Part shown: piece after piece, positions 8,336-17,648 of the stretch
Layout of the letters: every line of letters starts with the position of its first letter
Numbering within the stretch: position 1 is the stretch's first letter
NCBI RefSeq assembly: GCF_022399565.1
Contig: NZ_JAJTUT010000002.1
Location: forward strand, 434,001-498,000
Source: Flavobacterium algicola
GTDB taxonomy: Bacteria > Bacteroidota > Bacteroidia > Flavobacteriales > Flavobacteriaceae
Direction: 5' to 3'
Length of the DNA stretch: 64,000 bases
Translations under genes and position numbers: made by a program
Notes under the pieces: generated by a model
Told to the model about the DNA's origin: nothing
The model's input: the letters and a program-made list of their open reading frames with translations, nothing else
The model's database searches: none

Positions 8336-11300
8336 ATGTTTACTAAATTTATACAAAGACCTGTCTTTGCAATAGTAATTTCGATTGTTATTGTATTTAT
8401 GGGACTGTTGGCAATGTTAAAGTTACCAACATCACAATTTCCAGATATTGCCCCTACAACGGTAAATATCTTTATTGCTTATCCAGGAGCAAGTGCTGAC
8501 GTATTGGTTAAATCAACGCTTATTACGCTAGAGAATGCCATCAATGGTGTGCAAGACATGAGGTATATGGCGACAGATGCTACCAGTGCAGGTGAGGCAA
8601 CACTTAGAATTATTTTTGAACCAGGTACTGATCCCAACCAAGCCGTAATTAGGGTAAAAACAAGGGTCGATCAAGTAATGCCACTGTTACCAGAATTGGT
8701 TCAACGTGAAGGGGTTGTAATTACTCCTATCCAACCATCGATGTTGATGTATATCAACTTGTATGCAAAGGATAAAAACATGGATGAAAAATTCTTGTAC
8801 AATTATGCCAACGTAAAAATGCTTCCCGAAATTAACAGGATTAAAGGGGTTGCAAGATCACAAATCTTAGGAAGTAGAACCTACGCTATGCGTATTTGGC
8901 TGAACCCAGATCGTATGCGTGCTTATAATGTTTCGACTGAGGAAGTTATGAAAGCGCTTGAAGAACAATCTGTGGTAGGTCGTCCTGGTCGTATCGGACA
9001 AAGTTCGGGTATCAAAGCGCAAGCATTAGAATATGTGTTAACATACAAAGGTAGGTTTAGTGAGCCAGCAGAATATGATAATGTTATTGTGCGCGCTAAT
9101 CCAAATGGTGAAGCTATTCGATTGAAAGATATTGGTAGAGCTGAGCTAGGAAGTGAATTTTTTGATATTTATTCTAATCTAGATGGACATCCGTCGGCTT
9201 CAATCGTATTAAAACAAAACTATGGTAGTAATGCCAATGAGGTTATTGGAAGAGTAAAAGCAAAAATGGAGGAGATGAAGGAAACTTTCCCTCCTGGATT
9301 GGACTATAAAATTAGTTATGACGTTTCAAAATTTCTAGACGCTTCTATTGAGCAAGTTATAGATACTTTGAGAGATGCCTTTATTCTGGTGGCTTTGGTA
9401 GTGTTTATATTTTTAGGTGACTGGCGTTCTACCTTGATTCCGATCTTAGCAGTACCAGTATCCTTGGTAGGTGCATTTTTTGTAATTCAGTTTTTCGGAA
9501 TTACGATTAACTTGGTAACCTTATTTGCGTTGGTATTAGCAATTGGTATTGTGGTCGATGATGCGATTGTCGTCGTCGAGGCTGTTCATGCCAAGTTTGC
9601 AGAGTTTCCCCATATTTCGCCGTACATGGCTGTAAAAAAAGTATTAGGAGAAATTAGTGGAGCGATTATCGCAATTACAGCAGTAATGGTTGCCGTATTT
9701 GTACCCATCTCTTTCATGAGTGGTCCAGTAGGAACATTCTACAGACAGTTCTCTATTACTATGGCAAGTGCTATTGTAATTTCTGCCATTATCGCTTTGA
9801 CATTGACTCCTGTTTTATGCGCGATGTTGTTAAAAAATACACACGGACAAGAAGTTAAAAAGAATCTTTTGACAAAAAGTCTAGATGCTTTTAATCGTAC
9901 GTTTGATAAATTGACTGGTAAATATGTGCTTTTACTGAAGGCAATTGTAAGCAGAAGAGTATTGACATTCGGAATTTTAATTTTATTCTGTATTGGTACT
10001 TTTTTCATGAATAAAATTCTTCCTTCAGGATTTATTCCAAGCGAGGATCAAGGAACAATTTATGCGATTATTCAAACGCCTCCTGGATCTACTTTAGAAA
10101 CTACCAATCAAGTTTCACAAAGACTTCAAAAAGTTTGTGAGGATGTAGATGGAGTAGAATCGGTTTCATCACTTGCTGGTTATGAGATCATGACAGAGGG
10201 TCGTGGATCAAATGCGGGTACTTGTTTGATTAACTTAAAACCTTGGGACGAAAGAGATCATAAGGTAACAGAAATCATGGAAGAGTTAGAAGCTAAATCT
10301 AGAGATCTTGGTGCCAAAATTGAATTTTTTGAGCCACCAGCAATTCCAGGATTTGGTTCATCTGGAGGTTTCTCTATGCGTTTACTAGATAAAAACACCA
10401 CTACAGATTATGCTGATTTTGATAAGATCAACAAAACATTCATGGAGAATTTGGAAAAACGTAAAGAACTTTCAGGTTTGTTTACCTTTTTTGCTGCCAA
10501 TTATCCACAATATGAGCTAGAAGTAGACAACAATCTTGCAATGCAAAAAGGGGTTTCTGTTGGTAAAGCAATGGAGAATTTAGATATTTTGATTGGTAGT
10601 ACATACGAACAAGGTTTCATTAAATTTAACCGTTTCTTTAAAGTATACGTTCAATCTGATCCAAAATACAGAAGACTACCTTCTGATATCTTGAACTTAT
10701 ATATCAAAAACGATAGAGATGAAATGGTTCCTTATTCTGCTTTTATGAAACTTAAAAAGGGACAAGGACCAAATGAAATTACACGTTATAATATGTATAA
10801 TTCAGCTGCGATACAAGGACTTCCAGCAAAAGGATACACTACAGCAGATGCTATTGAAGCAGTGAAAGAAGTAGCTGCAGAATCGTTGCCAAAAGGATAC
10901 GATATTGCCTGGGAAGGTTTATCCTATGATGAGGCGAGTAGAGGTAATGAATCTATGTACATTTTCATGATTGTATTGGCATTTGTTTACTTAGTACTTG
11001 CAGCGCAGTATGAGAGCTTTATTATTCCACTTGCAGTAGTGCTATCATTGCCAGTAGGTATTTTTGGATCTTTCTTATTATTGAAATTGATGGGATTACA
11101 AAATGATATTTATGCTCAGATTGGTCTAATCATGCTGGTCGGACTGCTCGGTAAAAATGCCGTATTAATAGTCGAGTTTGCGGTATTGAAGCATCATGAA
11201 GGAATGACCATTTTGGAGGCCGCTATTGAAGGAGCAAAAGTTCGTTTCCGTCCTATTTTAATGACTTCATTTGCCTTTATTGCTGGTTTAATTCCATTAA

Positions 11301-11539
11301 TGGCTGCATCAGGAGCAGGTGCAATTGGTAATAGAACATTAGGATCTGCCGCCTTAGGTGGTATGTTATTTGGTACCGTCTTCGGAGTTATTATTGTACC
11401 AGGATTGTATTATATTTTTGGTTCACTAGCAGCGGGTAGAAAGTTAATTAAAGGAGAAGAAGATAGTTCATTGTCTGATGGATTTGTACACTATATAGAT
11501 GATTTCAAAATAACTGAAGAAAATGACGAAAATGAATAA
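8336..11539 (+). CDS. RND efflux pump permease, HAE1 family
   Basis: 1067 residues, the normal length for AcrB/MexB-type pumps. The N-terminus MFTKFIQRPVFAIVISI is typical. The fourth transmembrane helix carries the proton-relay pair D408-D409 in VDDAIVVVE, and the tenth carries the conserved Lys in VGLLGKNAVLIVEFA. Two large periplasmic porter/docking regions lie between helices 1-2 and 7-8, and PGFGSSGGF matches the flexible loop of the distal pocket. It exports hydrophobic compounds in exchange for protons. It overlaps the start of the outer-membrane factor gene by 17 bp if the earlier start is used, so translation of the two is probably coupled. Confidence 0.96.
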   Translation: MFTKFIQRPVFAIVISIVIVFMGLLAMLKLPTSQFPDIAPTTVNIFIAYPGASADVLVKSTLITLENAINGVQDMRYMATDATSAGEATLRIIFEPGTDPNQAVIRVKTRVDQVMPLLPELVQREGVVITPIQPSMLMYINLYAKDKNMDEKFLYNYANVKMLPEINRIKGVARSQILGSRTYAMRIWLNPDRMRAYNVSTEEVMKALEEQSVVGRPGRIGQSSGIKAQALEYVLTYKGRFSEPAEYDNVIVRANPNGEAIRLKDIGRAELGSEFFDIYSNLDGHPSASIVLKQNYGSNANEVIGRVKAKMEEMKETFPPGLDYKISYDVSKFLDASIEQVIDTLRDAFILVALVVFIFLGDWRSTLIPILAVPVSLVGAFFVIQFFGITINLVTLFALVLAIGIVVDDAIVVVEAVHAKFAEFPHISPYMAVKKVLGEISGAIIAITAVMVAVFVPISFMSGPVGTFYRQFSITMASAIVISAIIALTLTPVLCAMLLKNTHGQEVKKNLLTKSLDAFNRTFDKLTGKYVLLLKAIVSRRVLTFGILILFCIGTFFMNKILPSGFIPSEDQGTIYAIIQTPPGSTLETTNQVSQRLQKVCEDVDGVESVSSLAGYEIMTEGRGSNAGTCLINLKPWDERDHKVTEIMEELEAKSRDLGAKIEFFEPPAIPGFGSSGGFSMRLLDKNTTTDYADFDKINKTFMENLEKRKELSGLFTFFAANYPQYELEVDNNLAMQKGVSVGKAMENLDILIGSTYEQGFIKFNRFFKVYVQSDPKYRRLPSDILNLYIKNDRDEMVPYSAFMKLKKGQGPNEITRYNMYNSAAIQGLPAKGYTTADAIEAVKEVAAESLPKGYDIAWEGLSYDEASRGNESMYIFMIVLAFVYLVLAAQYESFIIPLAVVLSLPVGIFGSFLLLKLMGLQNDIYAQIGLIMLVGLLGKNAVLIVEFAVLKHHEGMTILEAAIEGAKVRFRPILMTSFAFIAGLIPLMAASGAGAIGNRTLGSAALGGMLFGTVFGVIIVPGLYYIFGSLAAGRKLIKGEEDSSLSDGFVHYIDDFKITEENDENE

Positions 11540-12968
11540 ATTAAATAAAATAAAATACGCAGGTCTAACCTGCGTATTAATAAGTCTTGCAAGTTGCAGT
11601 ATTCCATCTGTTGTGACCAGAGAAGAGAATAAAACAACACCAGCTGTTTTTGCCAATGAAACCAATGATACATTGAATACGGCAAAAACACAATGGAAAA
11701 GCTATTTTACAGATAGTAATTTAAGTACACTGATAGATACAGCATTAAAAAACAATCAGGAACTAAACATTAACATGCAAGAACTGATAATTGCACAAAG
11801 TGAAGTGAGAGCGCGCAAAGGAGAATATTTGCCTTTTGTTAACTTGGGAGCAAGTGCTGGAGTTGATAAGGTAGGTCGCTTTACCAACATTGGTGCAAGT
11901 GAAGCCAATACTGAAATCAAGGATGGAATCGAAACTCCAGATCCACTTCAAGATTATAAAATCGGAGCTTTTGCTACTTGGGAGGCTGACATTTGGGGAA
12001 AATTACACAATGCCAAAAAGGCTGCTGTTGGTCGTTATCTAGCGAGTGTAGAGGGACGTAATTTTGTTCAAACTAATTTGATTGCAGAAATTGCAAATTC
12101 ATATTACGAACTATTGGCTCTAGACAATCAGTTGGATATTGTAAAGCAGAACATCGACATCCAAACAAATGCGTTGGTAATTGTAAAACTGCAAAAAGAA
12201 TCTGCACGTGTAACGGAATTAGCTGTACGTCGTTTTGAAGCTCAGGTATTAAAGACTCGAGGCATGCAATTTTCTATTCAGCAACAAATTACTGAGACGG
12301 AAAATAAAATAAACTTTATGGTTGGTCGTTTCCCACAGGCAATTGCTAGAGAACACAAATCATTTGAAAAATTGGTACCAACAAAGGTTAATGCAGGTAT
12401 CCCATCACAATTGTTAGAAAATCGTCCGGATATCAAACAAGCAGAAATGGAGTTACTAGCGGCCAATTTGGACATTAAAGTAGCCAAAGCTCGTTTTTAC
12501 CCATCTGTTAGTATTTCGGCTGGAATTGGTTTTCAAGCTTTTAATGCAAAATATTTGTTGAGCACACCAGAATCACTTTTGTATTCATTTGCAGGAGATT
12601 TGGTAGCGCCTTTAATTAATAGAAATGCTATTAAAGCCAGTTATATTAGTGCAAATGCAAAACAAATACAAGCTGTTTATAATTATGAAAGAACACTTGT
12701 AAATGCTTATGTTGAAGTAGCAAATCAGTTGTCAAAAATTAAAAATATGCAGCAAAGTTTTGAGTTAAAATCTCAAGAGGTAGAAGCGTTAAATCAATCA
12801 GTTGGAATATCAAATGATTTGTTTAAATCTGCTCGTGCTGATTATATGGAAGTTTTGTTGACACAACGTGATGCGTTGGAATCAAAATTCGAACTTATAG
12901 AAACAAAGAAGTCGCAAATGAATGCATTTGTAGACATCTATAGAGCCCTTGGTGGCGGATGGAACTAG
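11523..12968 (+). CDS. RND efflux outer-membrane factor, NodT/OprM-type lipoprotein
   Basis: 481 residues from the first ATG; the fourth residue is also Met (11532), and either start is possible because both overlap the end of the pump gene. A lipobox (LISLASC) follows a hydrophobic segment, so the protein is a lipid-anchored TolC homologue. The sequence shows the two OEP repeats. The first contains WEADIWGKLHNAKKAA, close to the WELDxWG signature of the family. The second begins around LLENRPDIKQAEMELLAANLDIKVAKARFYPS. It forms the trimeric channel through which the pump exports its substrate. A clear terminator 43 bp after the stop ends the operon. Confidence 0.93.
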   Translation: MTKMNKLNKIKYAGLTCVLISLASCSIPSVVTREENKTTPAVFANETNDTLNTAKTQWKSYFTDSNLSTLIDTALKNNQELNINMQELIIAQSEVRARKGEYLPFVNLGASAGVDKVGRFTNIGASEANTEIKDGIETPDPLQDYKIGAFATWEADIWGKLHNAKKAAVGRYLASVEGRNFVQTNLIAEIANSYYELLALDNQLDIVKQNIDIQTNALVIVKLQKESARVTELAVRRFEAQVLKTRGMQFSIQQQITETENKINFMVGRFPQAIAREHKSFEKLVPTKVNAGIPSQLLENRPDIKQAEMELLAANLDIKVAKARFYPSVSISAGIGFQAFNAKYLLSTPESLLYSFAGDLVAPLINRNAIKASYISANAKQIQAVYNYERTLVNAYVEVANQLSKIKNMQQSFELKSQEVEALNQSVGISNDLFKSARADYMEVLLTQRDALESKFELIETKKSQMNAFVDIYRALGGGWN

Positions 12969-13011
12969 CTGGTAAAGTTAGATTATTTGGTTTTATGTTT
13001 TACTTGTGAAG

Positions 13012-13040
13012 AAAGGTTGCCTGAAAAGGCAACCTTTTTT
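13012..13040 (+). terminator. Terminator of the RND efflux operon
   Basis: A perfect 10-bp stem, AAAGGTTGCC with GGCAACCTTT, has a 6-nt loop and is followed by a T run. It sits 43 bp after the stop codon of the outer-membrane factor gene. Confidence 0.9.
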
Positions 13041-13062
13041 GCTTTTCTATTAATTTTTTAGA

Positions 13063-13107
13063 TATAGCCCTCGGTGATCCCCAAGCCTTGGGACTGGTAG
13101 GGCTGTA
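13063..13107. repeat. Imperfect nested inverted repeat, GC-rich island
   Basis: The outer arms TATAGCCCT and AGGGCTGTA pair, and inside them CCCAA and TTGGG pair around a three-base GCC tip. The arms are separated by an internal loop. The element is markedly more GC-rich than the surrounding DNA and lies between the efflux terminator and a convergent lipoprotein gene. It has no T run, so it is not a plain terminator. It may be a REP-like repeat or a small structured RNA; only one copy was noticed in the window. Confidence 0.55.
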
Positions 13108-13185
13108 AAAAATTATTAAATTATTTAGATTCTACAGTAGATCAATAGATGTTTTCTAGTAATTATATTCGAAGTCTATAAATAA

Positions 13186-13665
13186 TTATTTTACTTTTTT
13201 GAGGTTGTATTTTTCGGTTGTCGTTTTTTCAAACTGCTTGCCTGTTATTTCAGTTGTTATTTGACTAGGATTCCCTTTTGTATATTTTATTTTTTGAGGG
13301 TAATCATTATTCAAATTTTCAAATACCAATTGATTTTCAACAGTTTCCTTAGCCAAAAATAAAATTGGCAAATCGGCATTCTGTCCTTTTATTACTGTTT
13401 TGTAGGTAAGTGATTCACCTATCTGGTTTAGCACTATTGCTTCCTTATGTATGGTATCTTTTCCTTTCACAAAATAAGAAGTTCCCTTGTAAACGCTATC
13501 ATTTATTTTTGTCCAGTTTTCTGTCAGGATACCATCAGTATTTTTATATTCCCATTTCCCTAAAATCCATTCCGAAGATTGCAGCAATTCATATTTAGAT
13601 TCCGAACTTTTTTCACAAGAAAGTAACAGTAAGAAAAGAGGTAAAAGAGTAATTTTTTGCATCAT
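13186..13665 (-). CDS. Lipoprotein, DUF6265-like
   Basis: 159 residues; the second Met (13662) is an equally likely start. A lipobox LLLSC near residue 17 makes it a lipoprotein. The mature part starts WILGKWEYKNTDGILTENWTKINDSVYKGTSYF, the beta-barrel-like opening pattern (W-x-x-G-x-W) seen in DUF6265 and related lipocalin-like domains. The function is unknown for the family. It stands alone, convergent with the efflux operon and followed (upstream on its own strand) by the Dph6-like gene 154 bp away. Confidence 0.72.
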   Translation of the reverse strand: MMQKITLLPLFLLLLSCEKSSESKYELLQSSEWILGKWEYKNTDGILTENWTKINDSVYKGTSYFVKGKDTIHKEAIVLNQIGESLTYKTVIKGQNADLPILFLAKETVENQLVFENLNNDYPQKIKYTKGNPSQITTEITGKQFEKTTTEKYNLKKVK

Positions 13666-13819
13666 TTATTTTTGTTTTTGTTCCATTTAAGAGTTGCTAA
13701 ATTATAAAAAATAGATTTTGTTTCAATCTTTAATCCATTTTCTGTATAATAATCACGTTATATAACACAAACGGGAGACTCATAGTACGATAAAGCACTG
13801 TGGTATATTAAATAGTTCG

Positions 13820-14464
13820 CTAAGTATTCCAATTTAGAAAATAATAATGGTTATGCTTAATCTTTGTAAAAGAGGGTAATATAATTGCGTTCTGAAATAA
13901 AGGACAGTTAATTACCAAAGTATGAAATTCACCATTTTCTCCGCAAGGATCTATTCCTCTTCGTTCCAGTTCGAGCGCCAATTCTTTTGTTAAGATGCGA
14001 CCAAGATAGTTTTCGCCCATCTCTTCATTGCAGGAAACGATCATTGTTTCTATTCTGGCTGCAATCATTTCATTTACCAATACAATTCGGTCTTGCTGCC
14101 ACAGAGGTAAAATAGCTGTAATATTTGCAAGTTTACAAACTTTATCTTCCCAATCTTTGTGAGCTTGTAAATCAATATCTCCAAAAACTGCGGCATCAAG
14201 TTGGTATTTATTTTTGAATTTTTTTAAGTGATCGACATATTTACGCTCATAGTCATCCCAAGTAGCGGGTACAGCTTCGAGTGGCAAGTTCATTTGATCG
14301 GCTTGTTGTTTTAAAATGGTAAGCGGTAATCCATGAGAACGTGATATTTTGCCGTTTTCATTCATCATATTGAATAAAACTTGTGGTATGTGATTATTTT
14401 CGATTGCTTTCATCATTGCATAACAACTGTCCTTACCGCCGCTCCAAGAAGTTAAAAAATTCAT
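13820..14464 (-). CDS. Dph6-like adenine nucleotide alpha-hydrolase (ATP pyrophosphatase)
   Basis: 214 residues. The PP-loop SWSGGKDSCYA at about 7-17 is the ATP pyrophosphatase signature. Later motifs GDIDLQAHKDWEDKVC and GIDPCGENGEFHTLV are typical of the diphthine-ammonia ligase (Dph6/MJ0570) family. Diphthamide does not occur in bacteria, so the eukaryotic reaction is not the role here. In Bacteroidota such genes often accompany cobalamin transport genes, and this one is divergent from a BtuFCD-type importer with an 83-bp (to 14548) or 107-bp (to 14572) gap. A role in corrinoid handling is therefore inferred. A consensus -7 box lies 17 bp before its start. Confidence 0.85.
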   Translation of the reverse strand: MNFLTSWSGGKDSCYAMMKAIENNHIPQVLFNMMNENGKISRSHGLPLTILKQQADQMNLPLEAVPATWDDYERKYVDHLKKFKNKYQLDAAVFGDIDLQAHKDWEDKVCKLANITAILPLWQQDRIVLVNEMIAARIETMIVSCNEEMGENYLGRILTKELALELERRGIDPCGENGEFHTLVINCPLFQNAIILPSFTKIKHNHYYFLNWNT

Positions 14465-14480
14465 TTGTTTTAATTTTAGA

Positions 14481-14488
14481 CAAATATA
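14481..14488 (-). promoter_or_regulatory. -7 promoter box of the Dph6-like gene
   Basis: On the minus strand this reads TATATTTG, an exact match to the Bacteroidota -7 consensus TAnnTTTG, 17 bp before the ATG. No convincing -33 TTTG was found at the usual distance. Confidence 0.55.
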
Positions 14489-14542
14489 ATGTTTGCATTC
14501 TGGGTGTTTGTAAATAATGAATCTGATTTTTTATAAAATAGC

Positions 14543-14550
14543 TACCTTTG
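14543..14550 (+). promoter_or_regulatory. -7 promoter box of the ABC importer operon
   Basis: TACCTTTG matches the TAnnTTTG consensus exactly and lies 21 bp before the ATG at 14572. Its last three bases are the TTG that opens the longer reading frame at 14548, which argues that this TTG is promoter sequence and not the start codon. Confidence 0.55.
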
Positions 14551-14571
14551 TCAGTAAAAAAGAAATATATA

Positions 14572-15714
14572 ATGAAATTTAGCGCTTCCAGAATTCTTAT
14601 CGTTTGTACTTTTTTTATTCTATTAGGCTGTAAAAAATCAGACCAAATAGAATCGTCAAAAGTTTCTAATGCTTATAATAGTATTGAGTATGCGACCAGT
14701 TTGGCCCTTTATAAAAACGATGGTTATACACTAGTAAAAATTATAAATCCTTGGCCAAATGCTTCAGAGCATCTCACCTATATTTTAAAAGAAAAACAAG
14801 CCATAATACCAGATAGTTTGCAAAAATACCCAAGCGTCGCGGTTCCTTTACAATCAATAGTGGTAACCTCTACTACTATTATTCCCTTTCTAGAAATGTT
14901 GGGTGTAGAAAATAAATTAACAGGATTCCCGCATACCGATTATATTTCATCACCAAAAACCAGGGCGTTGATCGATGCAGGAAAAATAAAAGAACTGGGT
15001 CAAAATGAGCAGTTAAATATGGAGCAACTTATTGATTTGGAACCTGAACTGATTGTCACTTTCAGCATGGACGATCACAATCCGATGATTAAAAATTTAG
15101 AAAAAAGTGGTCTTAAAACACTCATTCAGGCTGATTGGATGGAACAATCTCCTCTAGGTAAAGCCGAATGGATTAAGCTTTACGGCATCTTGCTTGGTAA
15201 AGAAGTAGAAGCTAAAAAGCAGTTTGACAAAATTGTGAAAAATTATAAAGATGCAGTTGCTTTGACCGCTAACAATACCAATAGTAAAAATGTTCTATAT
15301 GGCTCAATGTATCAGGACCAGTGGTTTGTAGCCAAAGGTAACAGTTGGGCAGCCCAATTTATAAAAGATGCTAAAGCCAGTTATTTGTGGTCAGATGTAG
15401 ATGGTACAGGGAGTTTATCCTTATCGTTTGAGGCAGTACTAGAGAAAGCAAAGACAGCGAATTTTTGGATTGCTACAGGTTCTTTTAAAGATTTAAAAGC
15501 ATTGAATGACGCTAATCCGCATTACAGTCAATTTGATGCTTTTAAAAATAAACAAGTCTTTAGTTTAGACAGTAAAGTAGGTGCTACTGGGGGGGCGATC
15601 TATTATGAAATTGCGCCGAGCAGACCCGATTTGGTCTTGAAAGATTACATCAAAATTTTTCATCCTGAGTTACTTCCAAATTATACCTTTACCTTTGCAC
15701 AAAAACTGAAATAA
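14572..15714 (+). CDS. ABC importer substrate-binding lipoprotein (BtuF/FecB type)
   Basis: 381 residues from the ATG at 14572; a TTG 24 bp upstream is in frame but overlaps the promoter box. Signal peptide with lipobox LLGC near residue 20. The mature protein has the two-lobed helical-backbone fold of cluster A-II binding proteins: VPLQSIVVTSTTIIPFLEMLG, LGQNEQLNMEQLIDLEPELIVTF, and a second lobe with NVLYGSMYQDQWFVAKGNSWAAQF. This class binds ferric siderophores, heme or cobalamin. The neighbouring Dph6-like gene and the BtuB locus 9 kb away favour cobalamin. It is the first gene of an operon with the permease (2 bp gap) and ATPase. Confidence 0.87.
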   Translation: MKFSASRILIVCTFFILLGCKKSDQIESSKVSNAYNSIEYATSLALYKNDGYTLVKIINPWPNASEHLTYILKEKQAIIPDSLQKYPSVAVPLQSIVVTSTTIIPFLEMLGVENKLTGFPHTDYISSPKTRALIDAGKIKELGQNEQLNMEQLIDLEPELIVTFSMDDHNPMIKNLEKSGLKTLIQADWMEQSPLGKAEWIKLYGILLGKEVEAKKQFDKIVKNYKDAVALTANNTNSKNVLYGSMYQDQWFVAKGNSWAAQFIKDAKASYLWSDVDGTGSLSLSFEAVLEKAKTANFWIATGSFKDLKALNDANPHYSQFDAFKNKQVFSLDSKVGATGGAIYYEIAPSRPDLVLKDYIKIFHPELLPNYTFTFAQKLK

Positions 15715-15716
15715 AC

Positions 15717-16739
15717 TTGGCTCCTAAACAATCTACTCTTCTTTTATTTATTCTAATCGGAATCGGCTTTTTGTGCTTGTTTTTCACAAACATCAGTCTA
15801 GGATCAATCACTATTCCGATTCAAGATATTATTCACAGTTTGAGTGGGGGTGAAGCGAGTAAAACAACTTGGGAATATATTATAATCAATTACAGACTGC
15901 CAAAAGCCATTACGGCAGTTTTGGTAGGGATGGGCTTGTCTATTAGTGGTTTGTTGATGCAAACGCTTTTTAGAAATCCATTGGCAGGTCCATACGTGTT
16001 AGGGTTGAGCTCTGGTTCTAGTTTAGGGGTAGCCTTTGTAATCTTAGGCGCAGGATTTTTATCACCTTTTTTAAGCAACATTCTGCTATCTTCTTACGGA
16101 ATTGTACTGGCATCCACATTAGGTAGCGTTTTAGTCTTACTAGCTGTCTTGACTGTAGCGCAAAGGCTGCGAGATACAATGGCTATTTTGATTGTAGGTT
16201 TGATGTTTGGTAGCTTCACTTCGGCAATTGTTAGCACATTATCATATTTCAGTACCGCTGATCAATTGCAAAAATTTACCTTTTGGTCAATGGGAAGTTT
16301 GGGTAATCTGTCTTGGAATTCGATCCTAATTCTGACTGTTGCTGTTATTATAGGATTACTATTGAGTTTGTACTGTATAAAACCACTTAATGCTTTGTTA
16401 TTGGGAGAGAATTATGCCAAGAGTATGGGGCTAAATTTCAACAAAACACGTTTGATAATTATCTTGGCCACCAGTATTTTGGCAGGTAGCATTACAGCAT
16501 ATGCTGGGCCAATTGCATTTATAGGACTCGCAGTCCCTCATATTGCCAAGTTAGTTTTTCAAACTAGTAATCATTTGATTCTGTTTTGGAGTACGCTGCT
16601 TATTGGAGCTAGTATGATGCTGCTCTGTGATCTTATTTCGCAATTACCAGGCTTTGAAACTACTTTACCAATTAATGCAGTAACTTCGCTATTCGGAGCA
16701 CCGATAGTCATATGGTTGCTTGTGCGTAAACGCAGTTAG
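15717..16739 (+). CDS. FecCD/BtuC-family ABC permease
   Basis: 340 residues starting at a TTG two bases after the stop of the binding-protein gene. The next in-frame ATG would delete the first helix, so the TTG start is preferred. About ten transmembrane helices are visible. Family signatures include YRLPKAITAVLVGMGLSISGLLMQ near residue 58, NPLAGPYVLGLSSGSSLG near 87, and AGPIAFIGLAVPHIAK near 265, the last being the cytoplasmic coupling helix that contacts the ATPase. It forms the homodimeric channel of a BtuCD-like importer for cobalamin or a metal chelate. Translation is probably coupled to the upstream gene. Confidence 0.92.
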   Translation: MAPKQSTLLLFILIGIGFLCLFFTNISLGSITIPIQDIIHSLSGGEASKTTWEYIIINYRLPKAITAVLVGMGLSISGLLMQTLFRNPLAGPYVLGLSSGSSLGVAFVILGAGFLSPFLSNILLSSYGIVLASTLGSVLVLLAVLTVAQRLRDTMAILIVGLMFGSFTSAIVSTLSYFSTADQLQKFTFWSMGSLGNLSWNSILILTVAVIIGLLLSLYCIKPLNALLLGENYAKSMGLNFNKTRLIIILATSILAGSITAYAGPIAFIGLAVPHIAKLVFQTSNHLILFWSTLLIGASMMLLCDLISQLPGFETTLPINAVTSLFGAPIVIWLLVRKRS

Positions 16740-16782
16740 TAGAGTAACAAATCTGAATTTACCAGTTTTAAAATTAAGTGTT

Positions 16783-17565
16783 ATGAGTACCACAACTATC
16801 TTAAAAGCATCAAATGTCAATATTGGCTATTTCGATAAAAAAAAGAATAATACAATTGCAACTGCAATTAGTTTATCTTTAGAAGAAGGTAAACTTATTG
16901 CATTGATCGGGGCAAATGGAATCGGTAAGTCAACTTTATTACGAACGTTAACTGGAATTCAAAAACCGCTTTCGGGCACTATTTCGCTAAATGGTAAAGA
17001 GATCGAAAGCTACAGTCCTTCAGAATTGTCTCAAACTTTAAGTGTAGTTTTGACCGAAAAACTGCCTCCGAGCAATTTAACCGTTTTTGAACTCGTAGCA
17101 TTAGGTAGGCAACCCTATACCAATTGGATAGGTACTCTTACAGAAACAGATATAATGCAAGTTAATAAAGCATTAGAACTAACGCAAATTGCTCATTTGG
17201 CTACCAAAAAGCATTTTGAAATTAGTGATGGCCAATTGCAAAATGTACTTGTCGCTAGGGCATTGGCACAAGATACGCCATTGATAATTCTTGATGAACC
17301 CACAACGCACTTGGATTTACTGCATAAAGTAGCTTTATTTAAATTGCTAAAAAAGTTAAGCAAGGAAACGCAGAAATGCATCTTATTTTCAACCCATGAC
17401 ATTGATATGGCAATTCAATTAAGTGATGAAATGATTATAATGACTCCTGAAACGGTAGTACAGGATGAGCCTTGTAATTTTATATCAAAAGGAACTTTTA
17501 GTACAATATTTAACGACGAAAATATAAATTTTGATGCCAATAAGGGGAAGTTTGTTATTAGCTAA
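16783..17565 (+). CDS. ABC importer ATP-binding protein (BtuD/FecE type)
   Basis: 260 residues from the ATG at 16783 (MSTTTILKASNVNIGYF). A longer frame opens at 16720 inside the permease gene, but its extra 21 residues do not look like the family. Walker A is GANGIGKST, Walker B is LIILDEPTTHLDL and the H-loop is FSTHD. The signature motif is ISDGQ where most members have LSGGQ; S-x-G-Q is kept, so activity is expected. The Q-loop is near VLTEKLPPSNLTVFELVALGRQ, typical of iron-chelate/cobalamin ATPases. It powers the permease encoded just upstream. No terminator was seen after it. Confidence 0.9.
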   Translation: MSTTTILKASNVNIGYFDKKKNNTIATAISLSLEEGKLIALIGANGIGKSTLLRTLTGIQKPLSGTISLNGKEIESYSPSELSQTLSVVLTEKLPPSNLTVFELVALGRQPYTNWIGTLTETDIMQVNKALELTQIAHLATKKHFEISDGQLQNVLVARALAQDTPLIILDEPTTHLDLLHKVALFKLLKKLSKETQKCILFSTHDIDMAIQLSDEMIIMTPETVVQDEPCNFISKGTFSTIFNDENINFDANKGKFVIS

Positions 17566-17648
17566 AAACTGCAATTTATTAAACTTATAATTCGATCGTT
17601 ACACCTCTACATAATACACTTAAAATAACAATAACTATAAATAAATTT

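Noticed and set aside
11468..11691. Two overlapping minus-strand frames of 65 and 66 codons at the pump/outer-membrane factor junction
   Set aside because: They are antisense to the end of the pump gene and the start of the outer-membrane factor gene, both clearly real, and have no promoter or family features.
16720..16782. Longer start for the ABC ATPase within the permease gene
   Set aside because: The extra residues are not like the family and the ATG at 16783 gives a normal N-terminus.
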